A DNA stretch of 64,000 bases from positions 25,184,532 to 25,248,531 of the forward strand of contig NC_090131.1 of assembly GCF_040581485.1 (NCBI RefSeq), read 5' to 3'. The position numbers were made by a program, and so were the translations under genes. Below are positions 22,097 to 33,702 of this stretch, piece after piece (the stretch's first letter is position 1; each line of letters begins with the position of its first letter). Under the pieces are notes generated by a model. It had not been told where the DNA came from and did no database searches. It was given only the letters and a program-made list of their open reading frames with translations. The stretch is from Linepithema humile. Lineage: Eukaryota; Arthropoda; Insecta; Hymenoptera; Formicidae.

Positions 22097-25002
22097 TTAT
22101 ATGGCGCTGACGATGGTGTCGCGATGCCGTTGAGCCATTACGCCGACCTGGCAGCTGTCCGCGCTCGATCTCGGGCTGATGTTGCACTCGACCATGGAGC
22201 CGTTGCGCTTCTGCACCACAACGGAGCGGAACTCACCGCACTCGCTGGTCGACGGTTGATTGCCCCGCGCGCGCGCTCCCTTCGTGAGGATTCTCTTGAA
22301 CGCCTCCCGGAATTCGGTGTTGAAGATGCTGTAGATTATCGGGTTGAAGGCCGAGTTACTGTAGCCGAGCCACGTGAGAACCTGCTCGAAAAGAAGAAAC
22401 GACTCTTAACCGCGCGACATTTAAATATTGAGATTTCATTGTTCCAGATATTTAAATCTTACGAATTTAATATGAAAAAAATTCCTTAAGAAAATGTTAG
22501 TTTTTAATTTTGAAAATTGTATTAAGAATGTTTCCCAAAAGCTTCCACCATTTTTAAAGCAATTTTCTTTAATAATATCTCATAAATGATGAGTATTTTT
22601 AGTCAAAATATTATCCGGTATTAACTACTACCTTTTGCCTTTTGCCAGGCAAAAGATGAATATCGCGATAAAAGAATATCTCTATTTTTGAAACGAATAA
22701 TCTATACCATAAACGATGGAAATTTGTGCATCCCTAATAGTTGAAATAAAATGAGCGATCTCAGAGTGTAAAGAGTAATCGTATACCTGAAATGCTCGGA
22801 GAGATATACAGGTCTTGCAGAAGGCTGCGACAATATTGACGCAGAAGAAGGGCACCCAGCATATCAGGAATACGCCCATAATTACGCCGACGGTGATCGC
22901 GGCCTTGTGGTCGGACACGTGGTAAGGACTGGTCGGCTTCGTCTTCGTCTGCGGCTTCGGCGGCTTGCAGCGACTGCTCTTTGAACGAAAACTCTTGGCC
23001 ATAGAGGTGTCCGGCAGCTTCGTCACCGCACGGATACTCTTTACATGTTTCTGCGCGTAGCAATAGAGCCTGGAAAAAAAAAAACGTTCTTCAATCAGTG
23101 AAAAAAAAGCTTCTTTTATCAATTATAATCGGCGCACTTTAAAATGCTATTTTTTTGACGATGAAATAAACAATATACTGTATCTTTATGTAAGCTTTTA
23201 AATAAATAACAAAGTGTAATAATGATAAATTGATAAAACTCCCTGGAAAATGTTTTGAACTTCTTGGAAATTTATTTTATTAACACTCACGACAACGATG
23301 TTCCACCAAGAAATTTTACGATATATTTATGTTTATTATGGCGCACACAATTTACCTTAGCGTAGGTGTGCTTTTCCGAGAACGACGCACTATTTTGGTT
23401 TTCCAAGAAGCTCGCTCGAAACCACGGAGGCGGATGATGTTTCGCGAAACAGCGTGCAAGCCGCATCGCTTATAAAGATTACGGCAAATACGGAAGTAAA
23501 AAGTTAAATTAATGACTCGCGAGTAGCTATGAAGGCGCCGCGCGAGGCGCCCGGATGGGCGGTCTTACCTGCAATAAATACCCAGCATCACGATGCAGGG
23601 CACATAGAAAGATATGCAAGAGGACACCACCGCGTAAGTGGGTGTAATGTCTAGGGCACACGTAGGGTGCTCCTGTAAGGGTAAAAGACGAGGTTTAATT
23701 AACGGACGCGAGGATTGCGCAAACCGCACACGGCGCGACGGGGTGAAATGGGAGAAATGTCATTTATTTTTAATCCCTCTGATATTCAGCAAAGCAACAA
23801 TCTGCGGCGATTCGCGTGCCGCCGCCGCGGAGCTCGGCGGCGCGAATTTAATTTCACACAGCCGATATATCGCAGCTGGTTAATATTTATAATTGCAGAT
23901 TTTTTAATATTACATGCACGCCCCAGATATTGTAGGCAAAATGCATATATTTCATAAAATTCGAATGGAAAGGATTATCCGATAATTAAAACCGATAGTT
24001 TGCTTCGGGAAATTGAGAGCAGGACGAAAATCACTCCGTCGCGCGTTTTACATATTTAAGTAGACCACTCGATGTTGCCGGGATATTGATATTAATCGAT
24101 TCAATTGACGTGAACGAATTCTCGTACCTCCACTCCGTCATTGTACTTAGGTTGATCGTCATTCCTGTGAAGATCTAGACTGATCGGTACGAAGGATATG
24201 AGCCCCGCTAGGAGCCACACAACGGCGATGCCGCCAATAGCAACTCTTCTGGTCACCCAACGGCCGTATCTGAAAGAACAATATAATCCTTTCTATATTT
24301 AATTTTCTTCATTCTTACTAAAAAGCTATACGTATGTGGTCGTCTTGAATTAAATTAAATTTTCTTTACAGAGGATTTTATAGGAAGCAGAAAACAGTTT
24401 AATGAGTTTTATTTAATTTTTTTTATGTCTTTCGCACTTTCATTAAAAAAACTTTTTAATGAAATTGACTTTCTTTTTTCATTTACGAATTATCCTTTGG
24501 AATCGATCTCACCTGAGGGGATCCTTGATGTGTATGTAACGGTCGAGCGATATGGCGCATAGATTCAGAATAGAGGCAGTGCTGCACATAACATCGAAAG
24601 CGATCCAGATGTCGCAGAACCACAATCCGAAGATCCAGTAGCCGAGGAGATCGTTGACCCCGGCAAAGGTCATCACCAGCCCACCGACGAAGAGGTCGGC
24701 GACGGCCAGGGAGGCCAGGAAGAGGTTGCCGATCCTCCGTAGCCCGCGGTCAGTGTAAATTGCCACGCAGACCAAAACGTTGCCGGCGACGGAGAAGAAT
24801 ATGAGGATCACGAGGAGAAATCCTGCGGATATCGCAGAGGCTCGTAGGAGAATCGCCGGGACACACGCTGCTATTCAACACATCGCCCCTCGAAGCTACC
24901 GTACCTTAAGAAATCCGCACCGATGTCACCGATGAAATATTACTCACCGCTATTCACCGAATCGGATCCGCAGAACGGATCGACGAAAACCGCGGACGTC
25001 AT
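22097..25002 (-). CDS. Dop1R1: D1-like dopamine receptor (Dop1R1/DOP1), 6 coding exons
   Basis: Class A GPCR that raises cAMP in response to dopamine in insect neurons. Exons in transcript order: 25002-24948, 24822-24513, 24269-24128, 23672-23569, 23069-22787, 22381-22097, giving 392 residues with consistent phases. Seen directly: N33 in TM1, D61 in TM2, amine-binding D95 in TM3 (AFDVMCS), DRY at 112-114, disulfide cysteines C88 and C174, catechol-binding serines S186/S187/S190 in TM5, CWVP at 274-277 in TM6, and NPIIY at 311-315 in TM7. The basic third loop RAVTKLPDTSMAK resembles hymenopteran DOP1. The C-terminus ends VSAI, a possible PDZ ligand. An in-frame TGA 36 nt upstream (25036-25038) supports the start. 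The extracellular N-terminus is only about 18 residues with no N-glycosylation sequon, so another first exon may exist. Confidence 0.95.
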
Positions 25003-25010
25003 GCTGACAT
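24999..25010 (-). promoter_or_regulatory. Overlapping 3-codon upstream ORF of Dop1R1
   Basis: On the minus strand ATG TCA GCA TGA starts 8 nt before the receptor ATG and its stop overlaps that ATG as ATGA. If both lie in the mature mRNA, a scanning ribosome meets the minimal uORF first. This could favour termination-reinitiation or reduce receptor translation. Confidence 0.5.
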
Positions 25011-26450
25011 GGCGCGGATGTACGGATGCTGCCGTTCACAATAGACATAGCATCTTTCGAGGAATTTTGAAAATTAAGATATTTCATCGTGCGATCGTCG
25101 ATACTTTTTACGTGCTGAACTTCGGGAACTCCGATTTTTCTTTCGAATAAAGTGATCCCAGTGCTTGATTAGGAAAAATTCGGAACTGGTCTTCATTTCG
25201 TTCTGGTAATAATTTTTAATATTCAGTGCAATATAGGTAATTAAATCGCGAGTGTGAATGCTAAAAAGATAGACTGAATTTAGGTGAATAGAATAAACGA
25301 GGATACGGCAAATCCGTTCCAGCTCGTGCGTCTATCCCCTTTAAAAGACTAGATTCAGCAGAGTATGTAATTTGCTGCGCAAAGCTTTATTTTCGCGAAC
25401 CTGTATTTTCTCGATAACATGAGCATTCTATATACAGTAATTCAGACTTGACTAAGAAAAATCCTGCTGTCTGTCCCAAAAAATTTCAGGAAGCATTTCT
25501 GCACGCACTGCAATTTTTTAAGCAGAATATCATATCGTTTCGTCTGACACATTTCGCCTTCACAGAATTAAATTCTGAATAATACAAATAGATCAGCATT
25601 TAAATTGAAATGTGACTAATAAGTTATTAATCGATTACAACACATAATAATTTTTTTTAAATTTAGGAGTCGAGACTTTCGATTCTTCGTCTGCTGAATC
25701 TTAAATGAAAAGATCTTCGCACAGCCGAAATGTCTGCATTTCTGGTGACTATATCGATTCATGTTCCGAAGGCACGTCGATAAGATAAGAAATAAGACAC
25801 ATAGTGACAGCTCATAACGAGCGTGGAACAGAAATTATAATACTTGTCTTCAGGGCTCGTGTCTAATCAGAATTTATGCGATTCTATCAGTTATATTAGG
25901 CGGTGAGAGGATGCGAGGGGGAAAGTAAGGGAAAACGATATGGAAGATAAGAGCGGTAGGGTGCCAAGAAACAAAAGAGAAATAGAAGAGAAAAGGGAGA
26001 GAAGATAAAAACTATTGCGATTTGATTGGACGAGATCGGATCGGAGCCTCCGAGAGCAGGCACTCTCGGGAGAGGCAGTCTTCGAGGGGCGACTTCTCGC
26101 GATCGATCAAATGGAAAGTTTAGCGAACCAACTAGGAGCACCGACAGCAGCGAGAAAGCGTCCTCAGGCAGATCTTCTTCCCCGTCTGTCAAGTTGCTCT
26201 GCGAAAAGACAAAGAGAGACCGTGGTGAGAACGCGCGGTTTATCGGCGCGACGCGACTTATGCGAAGCGGGGAGGAGCAGGCGAGTGGGGCGACATTAGC
26301 TCGACTAAATTATCGGTTTCCGCATCACACGCGAGTACATGACAGTTGCGGGCTACATTGCGACAGCGTCTACGACAATTTCTACGACAAAACATGTTCA
26401 AGATAAGGTTGGCCGGAAAAAGCGCAGGCAGCACAAGAGGCGGCTAAAGA

Positions 26451-26558
26451 AACGTCTAAAAGACGCCGTGGAGACGTCTTAGTAGGCGAGACGTCTTCTC
26501 TCGTCTTCCAGATGTCTTCTGGATTTTCGAGGGCACAGAGTGAGATTTAAACGTCTTC
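26451..26558. repeat. Cluster of AGACGTCT-type motifs
   Basis: Perfect palindromes AGACGTCT at 26472-26479 and 26489-26496, plus degenerate copies at 26451-26457, 26461-26465, 26502-26508, 26514-26520 and 26550-26558. This is seven related words in about 110 bp. It could be the end of a mobile element or a multi-site protein-binding array. Confidence 0.55.
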
Positions 26559-28273
26559 ATGCATATGTATTTGACACAAACTTGCAGTAAAATTGTGGCA
26601 AAAAAATTGCAGCGTGTAACGGTCGCATTAACTTGTCATTTCGCACGAAGGAAGAGAAAGAAGGTGATTACAGTTTTTAGTATTCCTCGCGAACGCTGTT
26701 CCTCGTCGCGGGGCGTAGCTCTATCTTCGCGTAAACGCAGACTATCGCTCCGCAATAAAGTTACTTTAGTCTAGATTCTTTTTTACGGCGGCCGGCGCTG
26801 CGATAATTTCCCACGGCGGGCTGATACATCGCTTGTAATTGCGACCGCCGCCGCGTTTATCGCGGGATTTATCCGGTTTGACGGCGAGACGACCACTCGC
26901 AACGTATGCTCTTGTCTCGTTGATAAAGCTCGAGTATTACTTATCCGCCCTGACAATTCGACACAGAACGCGAACCGCAAACGTATTCGCGGTGACCGCG
27001 GCTGACTATTAATGCGGACTACATGTGTCGTGTGTGCACGCGCGTGCATATGTGCGCGCGCGAGCGGTAATCGATATTTATGCAGATTTCGCGGTTAAAT
27101 GCATAATGCATGAATCGAAAACAAATAAATCGTAATCGCGGTGTTTCGTCATATTTCAAGTGCGGGCGCGACGTTACCCTTGGAATCAATCGGCGCCGGT
27201 TTCGCGCATTCGTAATAATTTATGTAATGCGTCGCACACTCGGAGGGTCCCCCGGTGAACTTTCGAAAGTGGAACGACGCTTATCGATTCATTAGATATG
27301 CAATGCAGCGTGCAAGCGTAGCCACTTTATATTCTATACTCACGCAGTTTATATTATATATTATAATACACATAAGAGCTGTGTACTTTTTACTTTACAG
27401 TACTTGCGGTACATCTGATTCAAAATTCGGCTCGTGGAATAATTACGCCGATGCAAATTATTGCGCAAGTACTTATGAATTTAAAGTAAGCAGAGTAGTA
27501 AGCGACGGTAAGCAGTTTGACGCAGTTGAAAATTCCAATTCAATCATGGACGGAGCTTCCACTTCGATAAGTCGAACTGGATCAATACTCGATCTCTTTC
27601 GCTCCAATTTTCCACTCGACCATGCTTGATTCGCAACTAATTGCTTCAATTTGCACCAACTGCTGTGACTTCTTGACGCTTTGTCTTAGATCAGACTCGA
27701 GATAGAATTTCCAATTATTCGACGCCGAGTTAGCACAAGTTTGATCATGCAAAGAATAACTAATTTTTTTTCCCATCACGATATGAACGTTGAAAATAAA
27801 TTGTTCCGATTGTTCCCGAAAAAAATTATATGTAAAATAGGTTTGCATACGCTGATGCGGCAGAATTAAAATTCCTGCAAAATATTTTCATTTATCTATG
27901 TTGGAGATTGCTGTTTTACATATGTTTCAATTTAATGGACATGTATTGGTTAGTCAAAAAACTAAAATATTTCACAATGTAAACAAAAACACTTCAAAAA
28001 AACTATAAAAAAAACAACAATAAAAAATATAAGATTTTTATACAAAAATATACACGTTGGTCCATTTAACTCTTTTGTATACGCTATAAAATATACTTCA
28101 TAATATTTATTTTTCTCGGAATGTAGATCACAGGATTGACTTCTCGATACAAATTTTTGCCTGTGTTTGATATTTTTTACAGCATTATATAATTATATCG
28201 TTTTTAGACAATAGATATTCTGATAAATATTTAAAATTGGATAGAATTTTTACTCTGCACAAAAATAATGTTA

Positions 28274-28359
28274 TTATGAGAATAAGTCAAAAAGTAAAGA
28301 GACATTTAAGAAATCAGATCCTTTAAAAAGTTCCTTTACTCTTTGATGTTCCCTCGTAA
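28274..28359. mobile_element. Mariner-like terminal inverted-repeat remnant
   Basis: Two 30-nt arms in inverted orientation (28274-28303 and 28330-28359) match at 21 of 30 positions around a 26-nt spacer. Read inward, the right arm begins TTACGAGGG and continues CAAAGAGTAAAGG, resembling the inverted repeats of insect mariner elements. TTA/TAA lies at both outer ends, which fits TA target duplication. No transposase remains. Family assignment is from memory of the motif style and is tentative. Confidence 0.5.
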
Positions 28360-28509
28360 TAAAGTTCTCTAAGGATTTTCCGCACAATGTCGACATCTCG
28401 TTTCGTCTTTAAAATGATGCATATAAGCAGATCACGTTTTCTTGATATAGCACGGTCAGGTTAGTGAAATGTATCTTTGCAGCATCTCACGCATAAAAGG
28501 TTCTAATGG

Positions 28510-28525
28510 TGTGTGTGTGTGTGTG
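28510..28525. repeat. (GT)n microsatellite
   Basis: Eight uninterrupted GT dinucleotides. Confidence 0.85.
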
Positions 28526-29063
28526 AATGCTACCTCTATCTACATACATATACCCTCTCAATGTAATACAGTAAGAGCGTGAATGGACTCACAATGGACG
28601 AAACGTATTAACGTTACGAAGAAGCGCTTCCGAAAAAAAAATATTACGATTAAATGCGAGAATAATTGGTTCCTGCCAGTTAATCTATTACTGAGTAATT
28701 TATTAAAAGATTTTAATTAAGTACATTTATTGATAAAATCGTATTTTCAAAAATGTGAACTTTTTTAAGGAAAATAATGCAAAAAAAAGTATTAAATAAT
28801 AATAAATGAGCTAGTGGAAAAAAATTCAGAGAATTTATTAGAAAATTAATGTGCGAGTTTTTTAAATCCTCCTCGCGAACGCGGTTTGCGCGATAAATTG
28901 CGCTTTTTAAATTTTTTCGATAATCACCGTATTCGATAATCACGTAATTAATAAACCATGTAATCATTCGTAGAAACGTGCCGATAACTTTCTTCCGATT
29001 AGCATCTCGTCAGTGGGTCGCATCGTTTTCTACCGTGCGAATAGTTCCGCCGTTTGAAAGTCC

Positions 29064-29354
29064 TCACGTTATATACACAGTGCTGACGTGTGTTTTGTGA
29101 CATACAATATCCCGATCGTCGTTTATTTCCTTTCTCCCGTGACTTTCGTTCGAGAGACCGGTTTGGGTCAACGATCGATTCTCGTCTTGGGAACCACCTG
29201 TATTTGATAGTTTGCTCGTAGCACGAGGACTCGCAGAAACGTGGGATACTTGCGTTTTCTTCGAAACGTTTCGGGGACGGCTATCAATTAATTTGAATTT
29301 ACGAAAATATGATTCGCGCGGTGAAAGCGTTTCGTAATCTATCGTATCTTTCAT
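29064..29354 (-). CDS. Unidentified hydrophilic 96-residue ORF or first exon
   Basis: I do not recognise it. The start has an insect-like context (CAAAATG). The product is strongly hydrophilic (Ser, Thr, Arg, Lys, Asp, Asn), unlike the Phe/Ile/Tyr-rich chance ORFs around it, with no membrane segment and no cysteine motif. A GTATGT donor-like word follows the codons for DRDI near the 3' end, so it could be a first coding exon ending in phase 0. That phase does not fit Dop1R1 exon 2, which needs phase 1, so it is not an obvious alternative receptor start. It may still be chance. Confidence 0.2.
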   Translation of the reverse strand: MKDTIDYETLSPRESYFRKFKLIDSRPRNVSKKTQVSHVSASPRATSKLSNTGGSQDENRSLTQTGLSNESHGRKEINDDRDIVCHKTHVSTVYIT

Positions 29355-30070
29355 TTTGCCGCCAAGGTTAATAAAATCGTAGCGAAATTTTGATATTAAA
29401 ACAGTCGGCGAAAAAAAGAGGCGAGATTAAACTTTCCACTGATTGAAAGTAAATTGCCATTTTATTTGATCTACGAGATGGAAAATTATTTTAATTAATA
29501 GCCCATCACCTTTGTGCGTTCTGAGATCATTTCTGCTGTCGACACCGAAAAATGGTACATGGTTCGTGTTTATTAATTGTCGCGCTTGTTTCGGTAAAAC
29601 GCGCAGCTCGTAACTTGTGCAGATTGCGCATTTTCGATATTTGCACCTCGTGATAAACGAGCTCACAGCCCCGAGCTGTGTATGTACAACAGTTCGCGAA
29701 TAAATCCGCTACAGTACTTATTGCCGGCGCGTGTTTAAAGACAGCAGACGTAGTGGCTGGCGGTGTTGCACCAGCTGCAGTTTAAAGTTCGACCAAGAAA
29801 AGTTAGTGCGGTTCACACGTGCGATGAAAATAATAAAATGGCCGTAACGGCCACGTGCCGTTCGATCAAGATTTAATGAACGGCAAAAAGGAGAGAGAAA
29901 AAACGTATCAAACGTATGAAAAAAAATGAAACCGTTTCTCGTTAGTTTTATGCGAAATTGCTTTCGCACCTTCAAATGTTGCTGTTAGAAACGATCGATT
30001 CCGTTGGGCCACGTTATAACCGTTTTTCGTACTTCATACATTTCGACACGTGTGCGAGCGTCGTCTTTCT

Positions 30071-30091
30071 CCTTCTCTCTCTCTCTCTCTT
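30071..30091. repeat. (CT)n microsatellite
   Basis: CT dinucleotides in a pyrimidine-rich stretch. Confidence 0.75.
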
Positions 30092-30362
30092 TTTCTCATC
30101 GAACATAAATCAGCTGATAGTCGGATAGTGAAACGTCCGCTGTCTTCAATTTTCTCCAATTCACTTTCTTCTCATTAGATAAACCTACTTACAGCGAATG
30201 TTATCTTACATGTGTTTACTCGAATAATTCAATGGACTCTCTATCGTCTTGATCGTAATTTATGAATGCGTACGGTGGCAGCGGTTCCGGTATCCGGAAA
30301 AAGTTGAAACGCTTGTAAAACAAATGCAGTTTATCATCATTTCATGTTTTCCAAGATTCCTT

Positions 30363-30384
30363 CACACACACACACACACACACA
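30363..30384. repeat. (CA)n microsatellite
   Basis: About eleven CA dinucleotides followed by TG. Confidence 0.85.
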
Positions 30385-30961
30385 TGTTTCTCGCATCTCG
30401 CATTCTCAAGCAATACTTTACACGGTCATTGACACGTCAAGTCTCTAATGTGATATATCGTTCAACGTTGTGAACACAAGCGTCGTGTGTTCCCCCTCGC
30501 GATCTTCTCGGTGCCATAATTCAAGACGACAAAAAAATGTAGCTCTCGAGAATCCTTGAACAGAATTCTCCATGGATATTCTTCCGGGCGTGAAATGCAC
30601 TTCACTCGCCGTTTGATTAATATGTACATTCGATTTCGCCTGTTCCGATTTGTTTTTCCATCACTCCGTGCGTTGCGTGACTCCGCCGGAATTCACGGTT
30701 GTGCTTCCTAAGGCGGCCCGTATTTCATCAGATGCGACGCGGCAGAAAATCCGCCGATGCGCCATCGATTTTCCGGATATAGCAGCGGCATCGCATGCAT
30801 ATGCACGGGAAAAATATTTTATTGCGTCGTTGGCCGTTGAATATCGATGTGCTGCTGATAACAAACGATTGCTCAATCAGCATGTACGTCGCAGTCGCGC
30901 ACCGGTATGTCTCTGCAATCATCGCGTCGCAAAAGCGTACGCGAATGGGTGTGTGTGACCT

Positions 30962-30981
30962 CCCCCCCCCCTCCCCCCCCC
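30962..30981. repeat. C10-T-C9 homopolymer tract
   Basis: Ten C, one T, nine C. On the minus strand this is two long G runs, able in principle to form a G-quadruplex, with an i-motif on the C strand. Confidence 0.85.
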
Positions 30982-33680
30982 GGCAGCGATTGGTGGTTTC
31001 GACAATTTACGACGTTACAGCAAAGCGACAAAATTAGAGATACCGAAATTGCATTTTTCCATCATATATACGGCATATTCACAGACCGCAGCACGCGCGA
31101 CGGCCAGTTTTCCCAGTAATTGGCGTCAGTTTTCGCGAAATCTCCGAGGTCATAAAAGTTTACCGATGTCGCGAGACTAATGAATTGGACGTTTTTTGCT
31201 TCAAACGTGATGAATTGCTGCACACAACATTTTCTAACATTTATATTTACTTATTTTGCTTTCATTACGTTTTTACACGTGCAAAAAGTAAGAAAGATTA
31301 AGAGATGTTTCTTGAAAGAACATTTCTAAAAAGAATCTCTTCACATTAATACGAAAATAATTAGCCGCGGTCTATAAAATGACGCTTGGACACACTCTCA
31401 CCTTTTCCTTTCAAGAACGCACCTCGCTCCCGACAGATTAGACACGTGTCAATAACCATCATCGAAATTAGCTGCGGCTTATCGTTTTGATGAATCAAAG
31501 GAGACAGTTTGACAGTGTAACATGTGATTGCCAGGTGGTCAATTAATACGATCATACTGTTGACGTTGATGGAGAGAGAGTTGGTACCGCGCATCCGTAT
31601 TACGTGCGCCGATATGAACGGTTATGCTTGCTGGCTTATTACTCTGATGATTGCTCTGATAATTTGCGCTTTAACGGTAATCACGTTGTTCGCCGACGAT
31701 TGCGCGGGCGTCTTCGATGGGACGATATTAGAGATCCTAGAACGATATTACTGTACGTTATTAGACGCCACGCGGTATATTGCACAGGCATTGTGTGTAT
31801 GCCGCAACATATACAGGCCTATCTGTTAATTACTAGTTTATGTCGTCTGTATCTCATATCTGACAAGACCGATCGATGAATTTATGCAGATGTTTACTAT
31901 TAATTATGCATTTTAATCTTTGACTTTCCCGGCTTTTGATCTGTTGATGGTGTTGTCGAAAAATATTCGGTGATTTTATAATTAATTCCAGAGCATATTA
32001 AAATGAAAAATGTAACGCAACCGAAAAATGGCTCATGAATAACTGTGTTTTTCATATTTATCAACATTTTCGCTTAATATATATTTTAACGAAACAACAT
32101 ATTTTTCCACGTTAGTTTTTATCGAATCGAACGTGTACATAGTGAAAGATTAAAGTTTCCCGTGCAACGTTCGTATCCGTCGTGCCGTATAAAGATTATT
32201 TCGAGATTGGGTCCGAAAATATTTGTTCTTTGATTCCTCCTACACTTTTCCACGTCTTTCTCACGAGAAAAATCACGCGAAGGAGCTTCTCCATTATTAC
32301 GATGTATTTTAGGTCGAGTGCGAATGTTTCATTCCGAGATTTTTCCGCTGTCGATTAAAAGGGATCCGCCGCACGTACTTCTGAATGAGATACCCATAAA
32401 TATCAATTTCGGCATCACTGTTTTCCTCCGTGAACCACTTTGCCGAGAACATGCCTCTCTCATCGTATGTTTCTCATTTTTTTTTTCTTTGGGGACACGT
32501 ATAATGTACGTTCTTCTCCCAGCACGATCCAAAATAAAAGATCAATTCTCTCTCGGACGACGATATATAAACTCCCACAAAGGAGCGCGACGAGTATCCT
32601 CGTCGGGCTACGTGACCTTTCTGGACAGACAAAAGGTCTAAAAGAATTCAGCAAAACGAAAAGAAAGGGTGCATTCGGAGACCAGTTTTCCACATGACAG
32701 GAAATCGTATTGCGTTTTGGCCGTGGCAGCGAAACGTTATTTATTTTATTCCCAGAATTGTATGGCATCCAAATTGTATAGAACATATTTCATATTGATT
32801 TCGAGATATGAATAAATATGGAATACTTTAATTCTTGAATGTTTAAAAACAAACGCGACAAAATGTATTATTAATACAAAGTGTCGCGGAAAAAAAAGAG
32901 AGAGAGCTATTACTTCTTATCGATTTTAAAGTAAAATTAGCTCCAAATAGTTGAATTCATAGATGTTCGCTAGATCTAAGCTACTCCAAATTTTAGTTCC
33001 TATTCGTGTGCTATCTGTTCATGGTAGTCGGTATTCCAAAATCTAATTTCGCGCGAGGACGGGAACGTCTTAAACTCGCGTTCAGTTCGTTAAATTTGTG
33101 AATCCGAATAGAACGCGAATCCTTGACAACATAGTTGAATAAACCGTTTGCCGGAGGTAGAACTTCGCTGTTTCGCTATGATTCAGCTGCCGAGATTACC
33201 GCTACGAATAGACTACCGAATACGACAGATGCCACGGTGTGCTGAATACGGTAAAATCAGAAATGCATAATTTCGTTTCGAAGTACTCTTAAACGCGTTG
33301 GCGTCGTCGAGATTTAAGACGTTCCTTGGTCGTCAACGTCTTTGATACGGAAACCCGCGAACTCATTAATTCCGCGTCGGGAAACAAATTACGCGGCACG
33401 CGAGAGTCGTGGGACGAAAGTTGGAATTTCGCGCCACGGCGATTAATCGTTCAAAATAGCAGAAATGCACGCGCGCGCTGTGTATTGTAAGACCCCAGAT
33501 TTAAATTTACGATTTCTGCCCTTTCATTCCTCACATTGGAATCGGAACTTTCGCTCTATTTACTACTACACCGGCAATCCTCGCAGCCGCGAAAAGCTTT
33601 GAGCTGAAAGATTCATTCGAAGTTCGGTTGAAAAGACTTGAGACAGCCTTTTAAACCCTTATAACCCTTTAAAAATATGC

Positions 33681-33702
33681 AAGAGAGAGAGAGAGAGAGA
33701 AA
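33681..33702. repeat. (GA)n microsatellite
   Basis: About nine GA dinucleotides within a purine-rich stretch. GA runs of this kind are binding sites for GAGA-type factors in flies. Confidence 0.8.

Larger units (their letters stand above)
25003..30360. other. Gene-poor region upstream of Dop1R1, first part
   Basis: No exon with homology or consistent splicing was found. It probably includes the Dop1R1 5' UTR and promoter. It contains a GC-richer stretch (about 26000-27100), a cluster of AGACGTCT motifs, a GT microsatellite, a mariner-like inverted-repeat remnant, and one 96-codon hydrophilic ORF described separately. Confidence 0.6.
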
